DNA of 64,000 nt from Diprion similis (Eukaryota; Arthropoda; Insecta; Hymenoptera; Diprionidae), in the NCBI RefSeq assembly GCF_021155765.1, contig NC_060114.1:9233501-9297500 (forward strand). The letters run 5' to 3'. The notes under the pieces were generated by a model. The model saw nothing but the letters and a program-made list of their open reading frames with translations. It searched no databases and was not told where the DNA came from. Position numbers and translations under genes: made by a program. How positions within the stretch are numbered: the stretch's first letter is position 1; each line of letters begins with the position of its first letter. Below are positions 24,247 to 36,088 of this stretch, one piece after another.

Positions 24247-26936
24247 CGCCGTACTGTGACCTGAGGAGTTGTTCGACGGCAGGTTTTTTTTTTAAATAAT
24301 TGAAGACCCTAGTAGGATAAGCATGGCTGCTTTAACTTGAATTGGTTTCATATTTTTACAGTACCCTTCACCGGTACAGAAAAATTCACCTTCCAAATAA
24401 TCTTTTTCTGAAATTTACTGAAAAGAAAATCGCCAAATTTTTTTTTATCAATATTGAAATTTGCAGGACATTAGAATTATAATAGTAGTAACGTGTACTG
24501 TCTTGATATTTAATAAATGCGTGTTAAACCAGTACACCCATGCTTATCCTGCTATGTCATTTTAATAGCGAATTACATTTTTACTTTAATTACATTTAAA
24601 AAGCAATTATCAACTGCAATTGCATTAATAATTATTTTTTCTTTTGATTCACGAATTACAATTCGGACATGATTTGTGTTATCGGATATAATTTTATGGT
24701 AAAATTTTCAATTCGCTTGATTTGTTTCAAATTACATACTATCTATCGAAAGAATCATTACTGATTTTTTCGAAATTTTTATCTCAATTTGTTTTACAGT
24801 TATGAATTTTTTTTCAAATTTCCGTCTTCAACTATCCAAATGAATGTAACTCAAAATCGAATGATGAAACGGACTAAGAATTTCGGAAAACAGCGAAACT
24901 ACCTTTCGATAGGCAGAATACAAACTAAAAATATGAAGCAAATCAAAAATTCGAGCTTAAAATCTGTTTCGATTTCACAAAAAATTTCTCAATTGTAATT
25001 AGTAATTTCGATGTCATTAATTATAAAATGTAATTAGTGGTGCTCAACACTGCAATTCGACGGTTCTGGTGATTTCAGATAGCGCTTGCATAATGTGTAC
25101 AAATATTGCACGCAGATGTTGTACACCAAGGTTATCGGAAGATCAAATACTTATTATATCCATGCCTGTCGCTCTGCAAGGGTCCCTTGCCCGTCGGTCC
25201 TTTGGTAGTTATTAATTTTCAACGAATATTCCAGTTCGTATAGATCACTCTTGGTCTACATTTACGTCATTATTTATTATACACACATCGCACACACCAC
25301 ATTAGAACTAGAGTCAGAGAGAGAAAATACGAAGGAAAGAGCGAGACATTTTATCCATTTTCTTGTTGGTAGTCTTGCTATTATATTGTCCAAACCGACG
25401 TTATACCAAAATCAGATATGTGTAAATATTGTTACAAAGTTGACTTTAAAATAAGAGTTCACTGATACGAAATAAAGCGAATCCAAAACCGTGAGACAAT
25501 TCTGTATATTCTGAAATACGTGTTATCTCTTTAAAGCCTGAGACAAAACCATTTTCATAGAAAATCATCCATTTATCACATGCCTGTATCTTGAATGGTT
25601 ATTATTATTCTCTTATTCAAATATACAGGGTGAGATGGGTACCTTCGTAACAATATTTATACATAAATATGTATATCGATCATTGAATGATTTTTTTTGA
25701 GTCTCTCTCTTCTATTTTTCTTTATTATCATCTGATGTCCGAGATGGTGTTTGGAGAGGATGAATAACGAATCGGTCGGGTGTCGGCAAATTAACGAATA
25801 TATGTATTTAATGAGATCGCTTTGGAGTGGTTCACTACCTAAATCGCGAACACTATATATGTATTTATATTTGTATATATGTATACATATGTACGTATAT
25901 ATTATGTATGTATATGTACATGCAGTTTCTGTGAGACTGTGCGATCCCCAATATTTTTCTGTTTTAGGAAAACGTGTGTATGTATAATATAGAGATAATT
26001 AGGCTCCCTTTGTAGCAGTTCATTTGCATGTTTTTTTCGTCTTTAGTTCGGCTCGTATGTCTCGCTTTTTGTTTAAACGTTAAAAATTTGATTAAGAACG
26101 GTGGAATATCCTTCCGAATCAACAATGTTTCATTTTAGTTTTGTTCGGTGTGAACCATTATTTATTTTTTATTCAGACTGCAGAATACAACGTTCAACAT
26201 ACGCTCTACAGATATTCATTGTTACAATTCAGTGTGCGCATGTTAAATAAATGTATTATGTGTATGTGAAGGTTTGTGTGATAAGAGATTGCAGGGCGTA
26301 TACATATAGAAACACAAAATAAAAATAAAAAAAACGAAACAGTCATTGAAGGTCGTAGAATCCTGAGAGAAAATACATTATGTATGTATATGTATATGAA
26401 AATTTGTAAAGTATTTTGAATTTTGAAAATGTATCATATATTATACAATATATATATATGTGTGTATGTGTGTACTTAATATATACACATATATAAATAT
26501 ATAAGTCCTTAATCAGATGTATCTACCTATTTTTCCTATACCTATAGAGAATTTAGAAGAAAAAAATCATTCCTCGGATCAGAAATACTCCACGTGACGA
26601 TCCATTATACCTAAGTATATAATAAAAGTGATCGAAAAAAAGTATCTATTGTTGGTTCAACGAGGAAATTGAAGGAACAAGCCGTGTTAAAGAGTAGAGA
26701 TATTAAATTAAAACAAATTGTAATTAGTATATGAACTGAAACGAATTTCCCTGGAAGTTGTTGTAATTAAACAAATTAGAAAAAAAAAAGTCGATAGATT
26801 GTAAAACATAGCGAAAAGTAATATTGATTTAGGTGAGCATAGAAGTACTATGGTTTATTGAACTCTAAAATATACATATATAAAATATAACTTATGATTA
26901 TATCATTGCTGAATAAACCCAATTAATATAGTATAA
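24247..26936. other. Intergenic between convergent spire and C-type lectin gene
   Basis: 2.7 kb of AT-rich DNA covering the spire 3' UTR. An AATAAA stands at 24512-24517 and others follow to about 26325. TATG/TA microsatellites lie near 25850-25925 and 26380-26505. Small AT-rich ORFs are not supported as genes. Confidence 0.6.
26854..26859 (-). terminator. Probable poly(A) signal of the C-type lectin gene
   Basis: TTTATT on the plus strand reads AATAAA on the minus strand, about 80 nt beyond the stop codon. Confidence 0.5.
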
Positions 26937-28580
26937 TCACTTGTGGGTTGCATCATTCCTTGCAGACTGACCGACTCGCTTTCTCATTCTCCCTGTACCT
27001 GAGTGACTGCCGCAGCCCATAGATGGTGACGATTCCTGCGGTGAAGCTGAGGGCAGTATTTCGCAGAGGAATGGCAAAGAGGCGTAGCATGAAACCACTC
27101 TCCATGTTCGATCCTTGCCCAGAGCAACGCATCCTCGTCTCGAGTGTGGCTCCCGCTGTGCCCATCCCCGAAAGTCGAAGCAGTCCAGAAGCTCATCTGC
27201 AGAGTTTTATCTTCAAGACTGAGCGACCCTTTTTTTTTAATTTACTTTTTTCACCTTATATCCAGTCGAGTATATCGATCATTGCAATATTATCATACCA
27301 AACTCGTTCTTCCAGAGCCGCTCTTTGCCTTCACTGCTGAGTCCTACAAATACTGCGTTGATGTTCCCGGTCATCAACGAGGCTAGGAGATCTGTGCGAA
27401 CAGCACTGGCTACATGCGCCAATTTTCCACCCCAAGCTGCGCACTCCTTACGAGCTGTGCTGTAGTTTGATGGGATGTCTGCGAGCCTGAACACCCCTAC
27501 CTTTGGTAGGCAACTTGCTTTTATTCCATGTCCGTACGCTATATCCAGTTTGCGACATACAGACAGTTCAGGGGTAGCGAATCCAACTATTCTTGTCTTT
27601 CATTTTTGTGTATATGTCAGGTGCAATTAGCAATACTTGTGAATCCACCAATTTTTACTGGTACTTGTAAAGATCTTAATTTTGACTTAGTTTTAGTTCC
27701 GTGAGAGATGCTCAAGTAGATATTTCTTTCAAGTTATTATGTAACGACAAATCTGGATTGAGTATTCGAAAATCGGTAGACTCAACCCTGCAGCATGTTT
27801 GCATAGGTGTAAATGTGGCATTCCATGCCAAATCAACCTGCAATGTCTGGTTCTTGGCGTAAAATGAAGACTCAGAAATTCCGTATAGATTTTTTATCTG
27901 CTAGTTTTGATTACATGAATTCCTTAATATATTGACTACATGTTATTTTCCAAACTGTTATTTTTTTTCACAAAATTTGTTCCAACGAAATTATTTGAAA
28001 TGTACAAAATTGCAAGAAATGCTAAAAATTCATTTCATCTCGAGAATATCAATAGACAATTAGGTAAGGGTCAAGCGTTGATTGAATTGGCGTAAAATGC
28101 CTTGATAAATCCCTTTATTCGTCTGCACTGTTATGCTCACCTACGTTGCCGCCGTAAGCGCTATAGTATTCGAACCTCGAATCCTTGACAAGACTGGTCG
28201 ATTGAGGATGCAATTCCACAGGGCATTCCAAAGCGATGCAATTATCTGATGATTATAAATTATATGAGAATTGAATAGCCGCGGTGTAATTTAATTCAGG
28301 TAAAATATATAAACTCACCGTCAATCGTGATATTGTTTGAGGAATATTTCTTTGGACGAAAGTTGAACGCTAAAGCCTTTTTAGAAACGGCAAATTCTCT
28401 GCAGCTTTTCAGATCCTCCGAATTACGTCTCGATATCGGCGTTGCGGTCGACCGGGTACATCGTTTCGTTAGGGCGTAAACCGGGTTTTTGCGAAATGAA
28501 ATTTGCGAGCACTGAGCAATCGCCGGAGTCCAGCTCAACCGGCTCGCGACGACGAGTACCAGGACCATCCAGAACGCCAT
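26937..28580 (-). CDS. Secreted C-type lectin-domain protein
   Basis: Four exons on the minus strand (28580-28319, 28245-28141, 27586-27299, 27196-26937) join in phase to 304 aa. The N-terminus is a signal peptide (MAFWMVLVLVVASRLSW). A Cys-containing linker follows, with conserved-looking CIALECPVELHP and YYSAYGGNV. The C-terminal half is a C-type lectin-like fold: ARKECAAWGGKLAHV, then VFVGLSS, then the closing block GCVALGKDRTW, SCYASLPFLCE. The calcium/sugar motifs are not canonical: AQREPH replaces an EPN/QPD site and WRV replaces WND. Carbohydrate binding is therefore doubtful and a protein-binding or adhesive role is possible. It converges with spire and is tandem with AK1. The exact subfamily is not recognised. 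Confidence 0.8.
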
Positions 28581-29124
28581 GCTCGACGCAAATTATAACA
28601 ACTAAACTCGCCTGGATCATTTCGTTATATACTCTACCCTTGATATATTTACAGTTGACGCTGATTTTGCACGACGTTGACGGTTGCGGAAACGCAACTA
28701 TCCTCGCAGACAATGCAAAATCTGCAGAGTTCAATTTACTCATCATTAATTGTCATGTGTATGCGTAATTGAATGGCTTCACATCCTGGCCGTGGACATT
28801 GGACGGTAGACAATGTCACCTGACAATGCCAGACTCGTCCACTTATTTTCAGGTCGGGATTTCAAACTCGAGCGACGCTGCCCACTGTCCTTAAAAATTG
28901 AGCAACCGTCGCCTATGATTGCTACTGATTTTTATGGATATTAATTAACAACAATTGAATCTTTCGACTAGTCAATTATCTTTATTCGTCGTTGGGGTGT
29001 AAATGTGCGTGAAGGGGTTTTGTGATATTAGGAAAGACAAGTGAGTAAATAATTCGCTATAAAATCCTATATTATGTCTATGAGATGATGAAGGGGAAAA
29101 TTAGGGAATTTTGCGGATTCTAAT
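28581..29124. other. Intergenic: AK1 3' UTR and lectin-gene promoter
   Basis: Both neighbours are on the minus strand. An AATAAA (minus strand; plus 28981-28986) about 140 nt past the AK1 stop is the likely AK1 poly(A) signal. The lectin-gene promoter must lie between it and 28580. No ORF is supported. Confidence 0.5.
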
Positions 29125-30075
29125 TTAAACCTTGTTCACGGCGTCTATGGCTTTGCTCGCTTCGGCGAAGATTTCCTCGACCGCGCCCTCGGCGTTTATC
29201 TAGCGAAAAATGTTACGATAAATCATTGGAATTGAATATCGGTGTAAATATTTATTGCAGCTATGAAACTCCAATTATCACATGCGTTGTATGCATGTAC
29301 GTACCTTGACAACCTTGTCCTTGTAGTGCTCGACGATCGGTCCGTTCTTCTCGTTGAATACTGCTATGCGTTTTTTGATTGTCTCCTCATTATCGTCGGC
29401 TCTTCCCGACGAGGCCGCACGCCCCAGTAACCTCTTTGTCAAGGTCTCGTTCGCCACGTCGAAGAAGAGCACTAGGTCCACCGGCCCGATCTACGATAGA
29501 AAAATTAGACGCTGGATATATGCGTGGCGGATGTGTTTGGTCAGCCAGAAAATAATGGTGAAAGCAAAATTTTTACCTCTTTCTCAAATTCCAGCCCTTG
29601 GCTAAGTTCCCGCGGATATCCGTCGATCAGGAACCCCGGGACCTTGTCTTCCTTTCCCTTGTTTATCTTCTCTTTAATCAGTCCGAGGACGACGTCCTGT
29701 ACAAATGGTGATTAATAAAATAAACCGTTGAATACGATTTTTTTAAAGATGTATTTCTGACTTCATATGCAACGTTTCAAATTGCGACGAGAACGCGGTA
29801 ATTAATTGTTTCGATGTTGTCCGAAGACAGACAAGGAAATAAAAAGGAACTCCTTAGGAATTCAAGCCGAGTGTGCCACAACTTACGGATGGTACGAAGA
29901 GGCCTTGAGACATGAGTTCCTGGAGTTGGGCGCCCCTCGGACTGCCGCTGGCGACTTCGTCCCGAAGAAGATCGCCGCTGCTAAGATGAAGGAAGCCGTA
30001 CTTTGCAACGATTTTTTCGCACTGGGTGCCCTTGCCGCACCCGGGACCGCCGACGACCCACAGTGTAACAGTCAT
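29125..30075 (-). CDS. Adk1: Adenylate kinase 1 (short cytosolic form)
   Basis: Catalyses ATP + AMP = 2 ADP. Exons on the minus strand: 30075-29887, 29696-29577, 29490-29305 and 29199-29125. All junctions are phase 0, giving 189 aa, close to the usual length of about 194. The P-loop is [11 protein letters not shown] (residues 9-19). The AMP-site block is [11 protein letters not shown]. The core strand is [10 protein letters not shown], and [15 protein letters not shown] precedes a short lid ([15 protein letters not shown]), as in AK1-type rather than AK2-type enzymes, which have a long lid. The ATG at 30075 is used because it is the first Met. The frame is open 14 codons upstream to a good acceptor, so a longer N-terminus from an upstream exon is possible. 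It is divergent from SYF1. Confidence 0.93.
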
Positions 30076-31733
30076 CCTTCTCGATTTTTCGCTAACGTGT
30101 GATTCCTGATTCGGTGCCTAAAAAACCGACAGCAGGGTCAGTCGTCGTAGGTTTCTGAGCCACGAGCAGTATAAGAGTAGAGCTGATAACTCGCGCAGCT
30201 AGGCGAATTTTATTTTTGAATTATACGATCTACTGGCGCCCGTCCAATTCCGGCCGTTAAATGATACGCTTTCGCATGAATTTATACAACCGACGATCAC
30301 GCGCGCGTTCTCAATTTATTGAAAACTCCGAGGCCGGTCGAGTTATGTAATTGAACAGATTGTGTTCGAGTAATTAGATTAATTAAAATGACAGAGTATC
30401 GTTGCGAGGCATGATTAATATTCCGGCTTAGAAACTGATGATTATCACTCTGCACCCAAAAACGGCGCGAGATCTCGCGTCACGCAGGTGCAAATTCAAA
30501 CTTAATTAACGGACTCACCTCGATTGTTACACCTTACCTGAGCGTGTTTGATCTTCTTTGCGATCAGCAGAGTACAAGTCTTGTCTCGATATTCGTCGAC
30601 GAGGAATAACGAGGTGAACAGCAGCAGCGGAAGGATGCTACCCCAGAATAAATGTATGTCGGCGGCAGCGGCGGCGAGACCGTCGTTCAAATAATTATGC
30701 AAGTTCTTACGCGCGGATATACATAAAATTATTGCGATATTGCGGGTGCTGTCTCAGCCGTCCCTCGCTAGACAATATCATACAGCGCGCGCGTTAAGCA
30801 GAGCTGCGTTTATAAATAAGTGCGTTATAGACACGCGTTCAAGGTTTTGACGAACTCTTAACACCTCTTCGTAGTTCTATTATACCTATTAATTCTTACA
30901 AACTGGTGTCAGAATTCCTGAGTGCATCAATTTTCTTCGATATACGATAAAGAATTAGCTCGCAGGCGAGGAAAGCAGCTTCTATCCATATTCTATAAGT
31001 TGAAAATACGCACCCTTGTTTATATTGTATGAGCCACTCTCACAGTAGGCATCTCACATGGCAAGAGTATATAATAATTAAGCGATCAAAATACCCAAGG
31101 ATACACATTTTTGACTCCTTATTTGCCGTCTGTACTTGTACAAGTGCCATGTTACTATGTAATGCGCGAATTATTGATGATGGTCAAATTATAGTCTTAA
31201 AATAATATATAAAAACGAATATAAGAGGAACTGGGAGGAATCGATAGTCGGGTGCATGTATAAGTGTACGCGTATAATCCGCATCTAATTGCAGAAACGA
31301 TGCAGCTGGTAATTCCACTATAAAACGGAAGAGAAAATACTCAAAATGTGTTTGTTTACCTCTACTGTTAGAATTACTTTACAAACAGCACAGGAACTTG
31401 ATTTGCGTTGCTTTCATTGCAAGCGATGTATAATTTGGAATGCGAAACTGTTCAACCCCAATTCTTGCGGTTGACATTCGACGACAGGGCTGCCGTCCTC
31501 TGGTGTCGTCGCGGTTACCATAGATTTGGAACTAACGAAACGATTCCCCATCTACTTTAGTCCGCATCTGTATCGTTTTGGTAGTTTCGGCTTGTTTGAC
31601 GCGGTCGACGCGGTGTTACTTGCTAGGTTAGGTCGTGCTATACTAAATACGACGGTATACGTGTGTCAGTTACGTTGCATTGTTGCTAATTTGAAGAGAA
31701 AAAAAGCCGGGTCTGGTTATTATTTGGGCAGAT
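30076..31733. other. Intergenic between divergent AK1 and SYF1
   Basis: 1.66 kb with CpG-rich parts near 30,100-30,800 and 31,480-31,700 that probably contain the two promoters and leaders. One open frame at 30538-30702 (minus) ends at a donor but has no ATG, so it is not called. No RNA gene was seen. Confidence 0.55.
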
Positions 31734-34700
31734 ATGATGCAGCGAGAAGATTCCGATGGGAATAGTTACGTTTTCGTGAGTATACGCTCTAAATCTTGTC
31801 GGTAACTAAACATAACCTCAAAAAGAAATCAACATTCCTTGTTATCTCTCGCAGAACGAGGAAGATCTGCCGTACGAAGAGGAAATCCTGCGAAATCCTT
31901 ACTCCGTGAAGCACTGGCAACGCTACATTGATCACTTGAAGAGCACGAAGAGCGTTAACCTTAATATTGTCTATGAACGAGCCCTGAAGGAGCTGCCGGG
32001 AAGGTGAGCAAACAGTTGCCCCATACTTCAAACGGTCACTAAATAAACATATTTTGTAGTTACAAGCTATGGTATAACTACTTGCGCCAAAGGGTGAAAC
32101 AACTGAAGGGACGCTGCGTAACAGACCCGCTCTACGAAGATGTAAATAATGCTTTTGAGCGAGCACTTGTATTCATGCATAAAATGCCTCGCATCTGGAT
32201 GGACTATTGCACTCTGATGACTGATCAGTGTTACATTACTAGGACCCGTCAGGTCTTCGATCGCTCGCTTCGGGCTCTTCCAATCACACAGCATCATCGT
32301 GTCTGGCCACTCTACATTGGCTTCCTCAAGAAACACAATGTATATGAAACGGCTGTACGTGTCTTCAGGAGATATCTGAAGGTGAGTACTCTCCGATCGA
32401 CTTGTTTTCAGGCAAACGTGAAATGTTACTTAAAGAATATACAGATTAAGTAATATCGTTACAGTTAGCTCCAGAAGATGCGGAGGAGTACATAGAGTAT
32501 TTGATATCGACGGGAAGGTTGGACGAAGCTGCGCTCAAATTAGCCCAAATTGTAAACCAGGACGACTTTGTGTCGAAGCATGGTAAATCGAACCATCAAC
32601 TGTGGAACGAGCTCTGCGACCTAATATCAAAGAATCCTACTAAGATAAAATCCTTGAACGTCGATGCCATAATCAGAGGTGGACTGAGGCGATATACTGA
32701 TCAATTGGGGCCTCTGTGGAATTCCTTGGCTGATTATTATGTTCGTAGTGGCCTTTTTGAGCGAGTAAGTATCTTGTCCCCATTTGCAAATCATTGGGCG
32801 AGAACTTTGTGCCTGGATCAAAAGTTTGTTGTTTCCACAGGCCAGAGATATCTACGAAGAAGCCATCCAAACAGTTTCCACCGTCAGGGATTTTACCCAA
32901 GTGTTTGACGCTTATGCGCAGTTTGAGGAACTCAGCCTCAGCAAGCGGATGGAGGATGCTGCCAAAAATCCCAATCCAACCGAAGAAGGTGAGTCTGAAA
33001 TTCTTGGCTCAATGACACAAGTGAGATTATCTATCGTCTATAATTTACATGACTTTCTAGATGACATTGAACTTGAACTTCGATTAGCAAGATTTGAGCA
33101 CCTCATGGAAAGAAGATTGTTGCTGCTGAACAGTGTACTGCTTAGGCAAAACCCGCACAACGTACAAGAATGGCACAAACGAGTCATGCTCTACGAGGGG
33201 CAACCTCACGAGGTAACGAAAGTTGAAGAAACAGTAACACCTCTGCTTGTTTGATCAATTCACTAACAAAGATGAAATTCCTCAGATAATCAACACGTAC
33301 ACAGAGGCTGTTCAAACAGTGTTGCCGCAACAGGCAGTCGGCAAGCTACACACACTGTGGGTTGCGTTTGCCAAATTCTATGAAGAGAACGGACAAATTG
33401 CAGATGCCAGAGTCGTGTTTGAAAAAGCGACGCATGTCGCTTACACCAAGGTTGATGACCTTGCTTCTGTTTGGTGCGAGTGGGCAGAAATGGAGATTAG
33501 GCACGAGTAAGTATCGATTATTAAAAATAGTCGACATTTTTTTTTAGACAATGTACTGTAATTATGGTGTTCCTTTTTCTTGTAACTAGCAATTGCAAAG
33601 AGGCCTTGAAGCTCATGCACAAGGCAACCACTATGCCCTCACGCAAAGTCGCGTATCACGACGAGACTGAGACCGTTCAAATGAGATTGTACAAGTCACT
33701 GAAAGTCTGGTCCATGTACGCTGATCTCGAGGAGAGCTTTGGCACATTCAAGGTATGCCGTTTGATATGTCTATTGACTGTCAATAAAACTGGTCAACGT
33801 CGAGTTCCTGATTGCAGATGCATTTTTCTCTTTCAGACCTGTAAGGCTGTGTATGACAAGATCATAGATCTCAAAATTGCGACGCCGCAGATCATCATAA
33901 ACTATGGTCTATTTCTGGAGGAGAATAACTATTTCGAGGAAGCTTTCAGGGTGCATATTTCTTTAATCTCACAGTATATAGCAATACACCTTGTATATGC
34001 ATATTTCGGAATTTTCCACGTTTGTGCTTCTTTCTTTCAGGCCTACGAAAAGGGTATCGCTCTGTTCAAATGGCCAAATGTATACGACATATGGAACACG
34101 TACCTCACCAAATTCCTGAAACGATACGAGGGAACGAAATTGGAAAGAACTCGCGACCTGTTTGAACAATGCTTGGAACATTGCCCGCCAAAGTATGCCA
34201 AGGGTAAGTTTGTTCTAAAATTGAATAGGTATATCAAATGTTGCCTAAAGTCTGTCCATTCTGATTTTAAACGACATTAAAATTCTTTTTATTCGTCAAG
34301 CACTTTACTTGCTATACGCGAAGCTGGAGGAGGAACATGGCTTAGCAAGACACGCGATGTCGGTGTACGAGCGAGCTACTAGCGCCGTTTTACCAGAAGA
34401 AAAATTTGAGGTGGGTTACAGCGTTCGAAAGAGTTGGTAAAAGTTTCTAGGGTGCAGTTCTCTCAATTTTTCAATCCTTTCAGATGTTCAACATATATAT
34501 AAAGAAAGCCGCTGATATATATGGAGTACCGAAGACGCGGCAGATCTATGAGAAGGCGATTGAAGTTTTGAATGAAGAAAATACGCGGGAGATGTGTCTC
34601 CGGTTTGCAGAGATGGAAACTAAGCTCGGTGAAGTCGATCGGGCGAGGGCGATTTACGCTCACTGCAGTCAGATATGCGATCCCCGGGTGAGCGAATTAC

Positions 34701-35418
34701 TTAAATTTATTTTAGTTATGTTTCTAAATGCTCTGTATGAGAAGCAAATAAGTAATGCAGTGGTTCTTGTTCCTCAGGTAACATCTAATTTCTGGCAAGT
34801 TTGGAAAGAGTTTGAAGTCCGCCATGGCAACGAAGACACGATGCGGGAAATGCTGCGAATCAAGAGGAGCGTGCAAGCAATGTACAACACCCAAGTGAAC
34901 ATGATGTCAGCACAGATGCTTAACAGTGCGGCAAATCTCTCTATCGACGACAGTGCCGGCGCTGGTGACGCTATGCGACTTTTGGACAACAAGATACCCC
35001 CATCCAGTACAGGTCAGTCTCTGGATAGGCGTATGAACTTGAAGAAAAATTCGTAACATTACTCATGTCTAATTATCGTTTCTTTTTTCAGACGCTGCTG
35101 CGCAACCTGGATTCAAAGACAATATCAAATTTGTACGAGGAGTAACGGAAGGAGCTGGAAGGTCCGAACCTCAAGTAAACAATCCAGATGAAATAGACAT
35201 TGACATGGACGATGACAGTGAAGATGAAGAGAAGGAAATTGAAGAGGGTATAGTGTTACATCTTGTTTACTAGGAACGAAAGTTACAAAGTCTTGTTACA
35301 TCAATATCCCAAGTTTGATGGTTGACTCGTTTTTCTAGATGTACCAGTTGAGAAACAAGCCATTCCGTCGAAAGTTTTTGGAAGCCTCAAGACCACCACA
35401 GAGGACGAAGCTGACTGA
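31734..35418 (+). CDS. fand: Pre-mRNA splicing factor SYF1 / XAB2
   Basis: HAT-repeat scaffold of the Prp19/NineTeen complex, acting in the spliceosome and in transcription-coupled repair. Fifteen exons: 31734-31775, 31855-32003, 32060-32381, 32465-32764, 32841-32988, 33061-33212, 33286-33506, 33590-33752, 33837-33951, 34041-34203, 34301-34410, 34484-34687, 34778-35011, 35092-35247 and 35339-35418. They give 852 aa, like the human protein (about 855). The start MMQREDSDGN leads into EEDLPYEEEILRNPYSVKHW. Half-a-TPR repeats run almost to the end (for example WYNYLRQRVKQ, WPLYIGFLKKH, WSMYADLEES, WKEFEVRHGNEDTMREML). The tail is acidic (IDIDMDDDSEDEEKEIEE). Either of two adjacent ATGs may start it. 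The identity is firm. Confidence 0.95.
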
Positions 35419-36088
35419 AGTGTTTTCAATACTACATATTTGTTGTCAAACAAGATTTCACCACTATGGTTTTTTACCTAGTGGAAAAAAAACTGGACAA
35501 GTAACCTACTGTATATGTAATTCGTCTGTCGGCTCCGAGCATGGGCATGCATATGGGAAATTGAAAATAAAATTCCGATTCGCGTCTCTATTGTCTTCGC
35601 CGTTTCTGTATCAACCTCACATTTTAGAAAAACTTATACATTACAAAATATCAAAATTATATCAAATGAACTGCTGAGCGGTTTAGCTCCTAAAATTTGA
35701 ATCGGTTGCGTTTTGATGTAATGCAATATAATTCGATGGTTTTCGTCCTGAGAATGCACCACAAACAACATTGTGCGTCACGTTAACTATACTTTGGTTC
35801 ATTTCGGTACATATGGGCAGATGCCCCTAGTGAATTTTAAAAGACCCTAAATTTTGAATTTTAGAGGTCATCCAACTAGAAATCCTGTAGCTCCCGAAGC
35901 GCTATCTGGTGAAATTCTGGTCGTACCAGGGTGATCAGATCTTAAAAGAGCATTAAGGATGGCGTTCCCGGCGATGAGCTGGGGAATTTTCCGGCGTGGT
36001 ATTAGCGGCAAGTCGTAGCTGTCGGTGTCGCCGCATGACGATCGACTCGGAGGTGCTTGCGCAGTGATTCATTCGTTCGGCGGTGACA
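35419..36088. other. SYF1 3' region and importin-5 promoter
   Basis: 670 bp between two genes on the same strand. AT-rich after SYF1 and CpG-richer from about 35,950, where the importin-5 promoter and leader are expected. No ORF is supported. Confidence 0.55.
35567..35572 (+). terminator. Probable poly(A) signal of SYF1
   Basis: AATAAA about 150 nt after the SYF1 stop codon. Confidence 0.45.

Noticed and set aside
30538-30702. Apparent upstream AK1 exon with a membrane-like segment, ending at a donor in phase with AK1
   Set aside because: The frame has no ATG (it opens with TTG) and a stop lies a few codons upstream, so it cannot begin the protein as seen.
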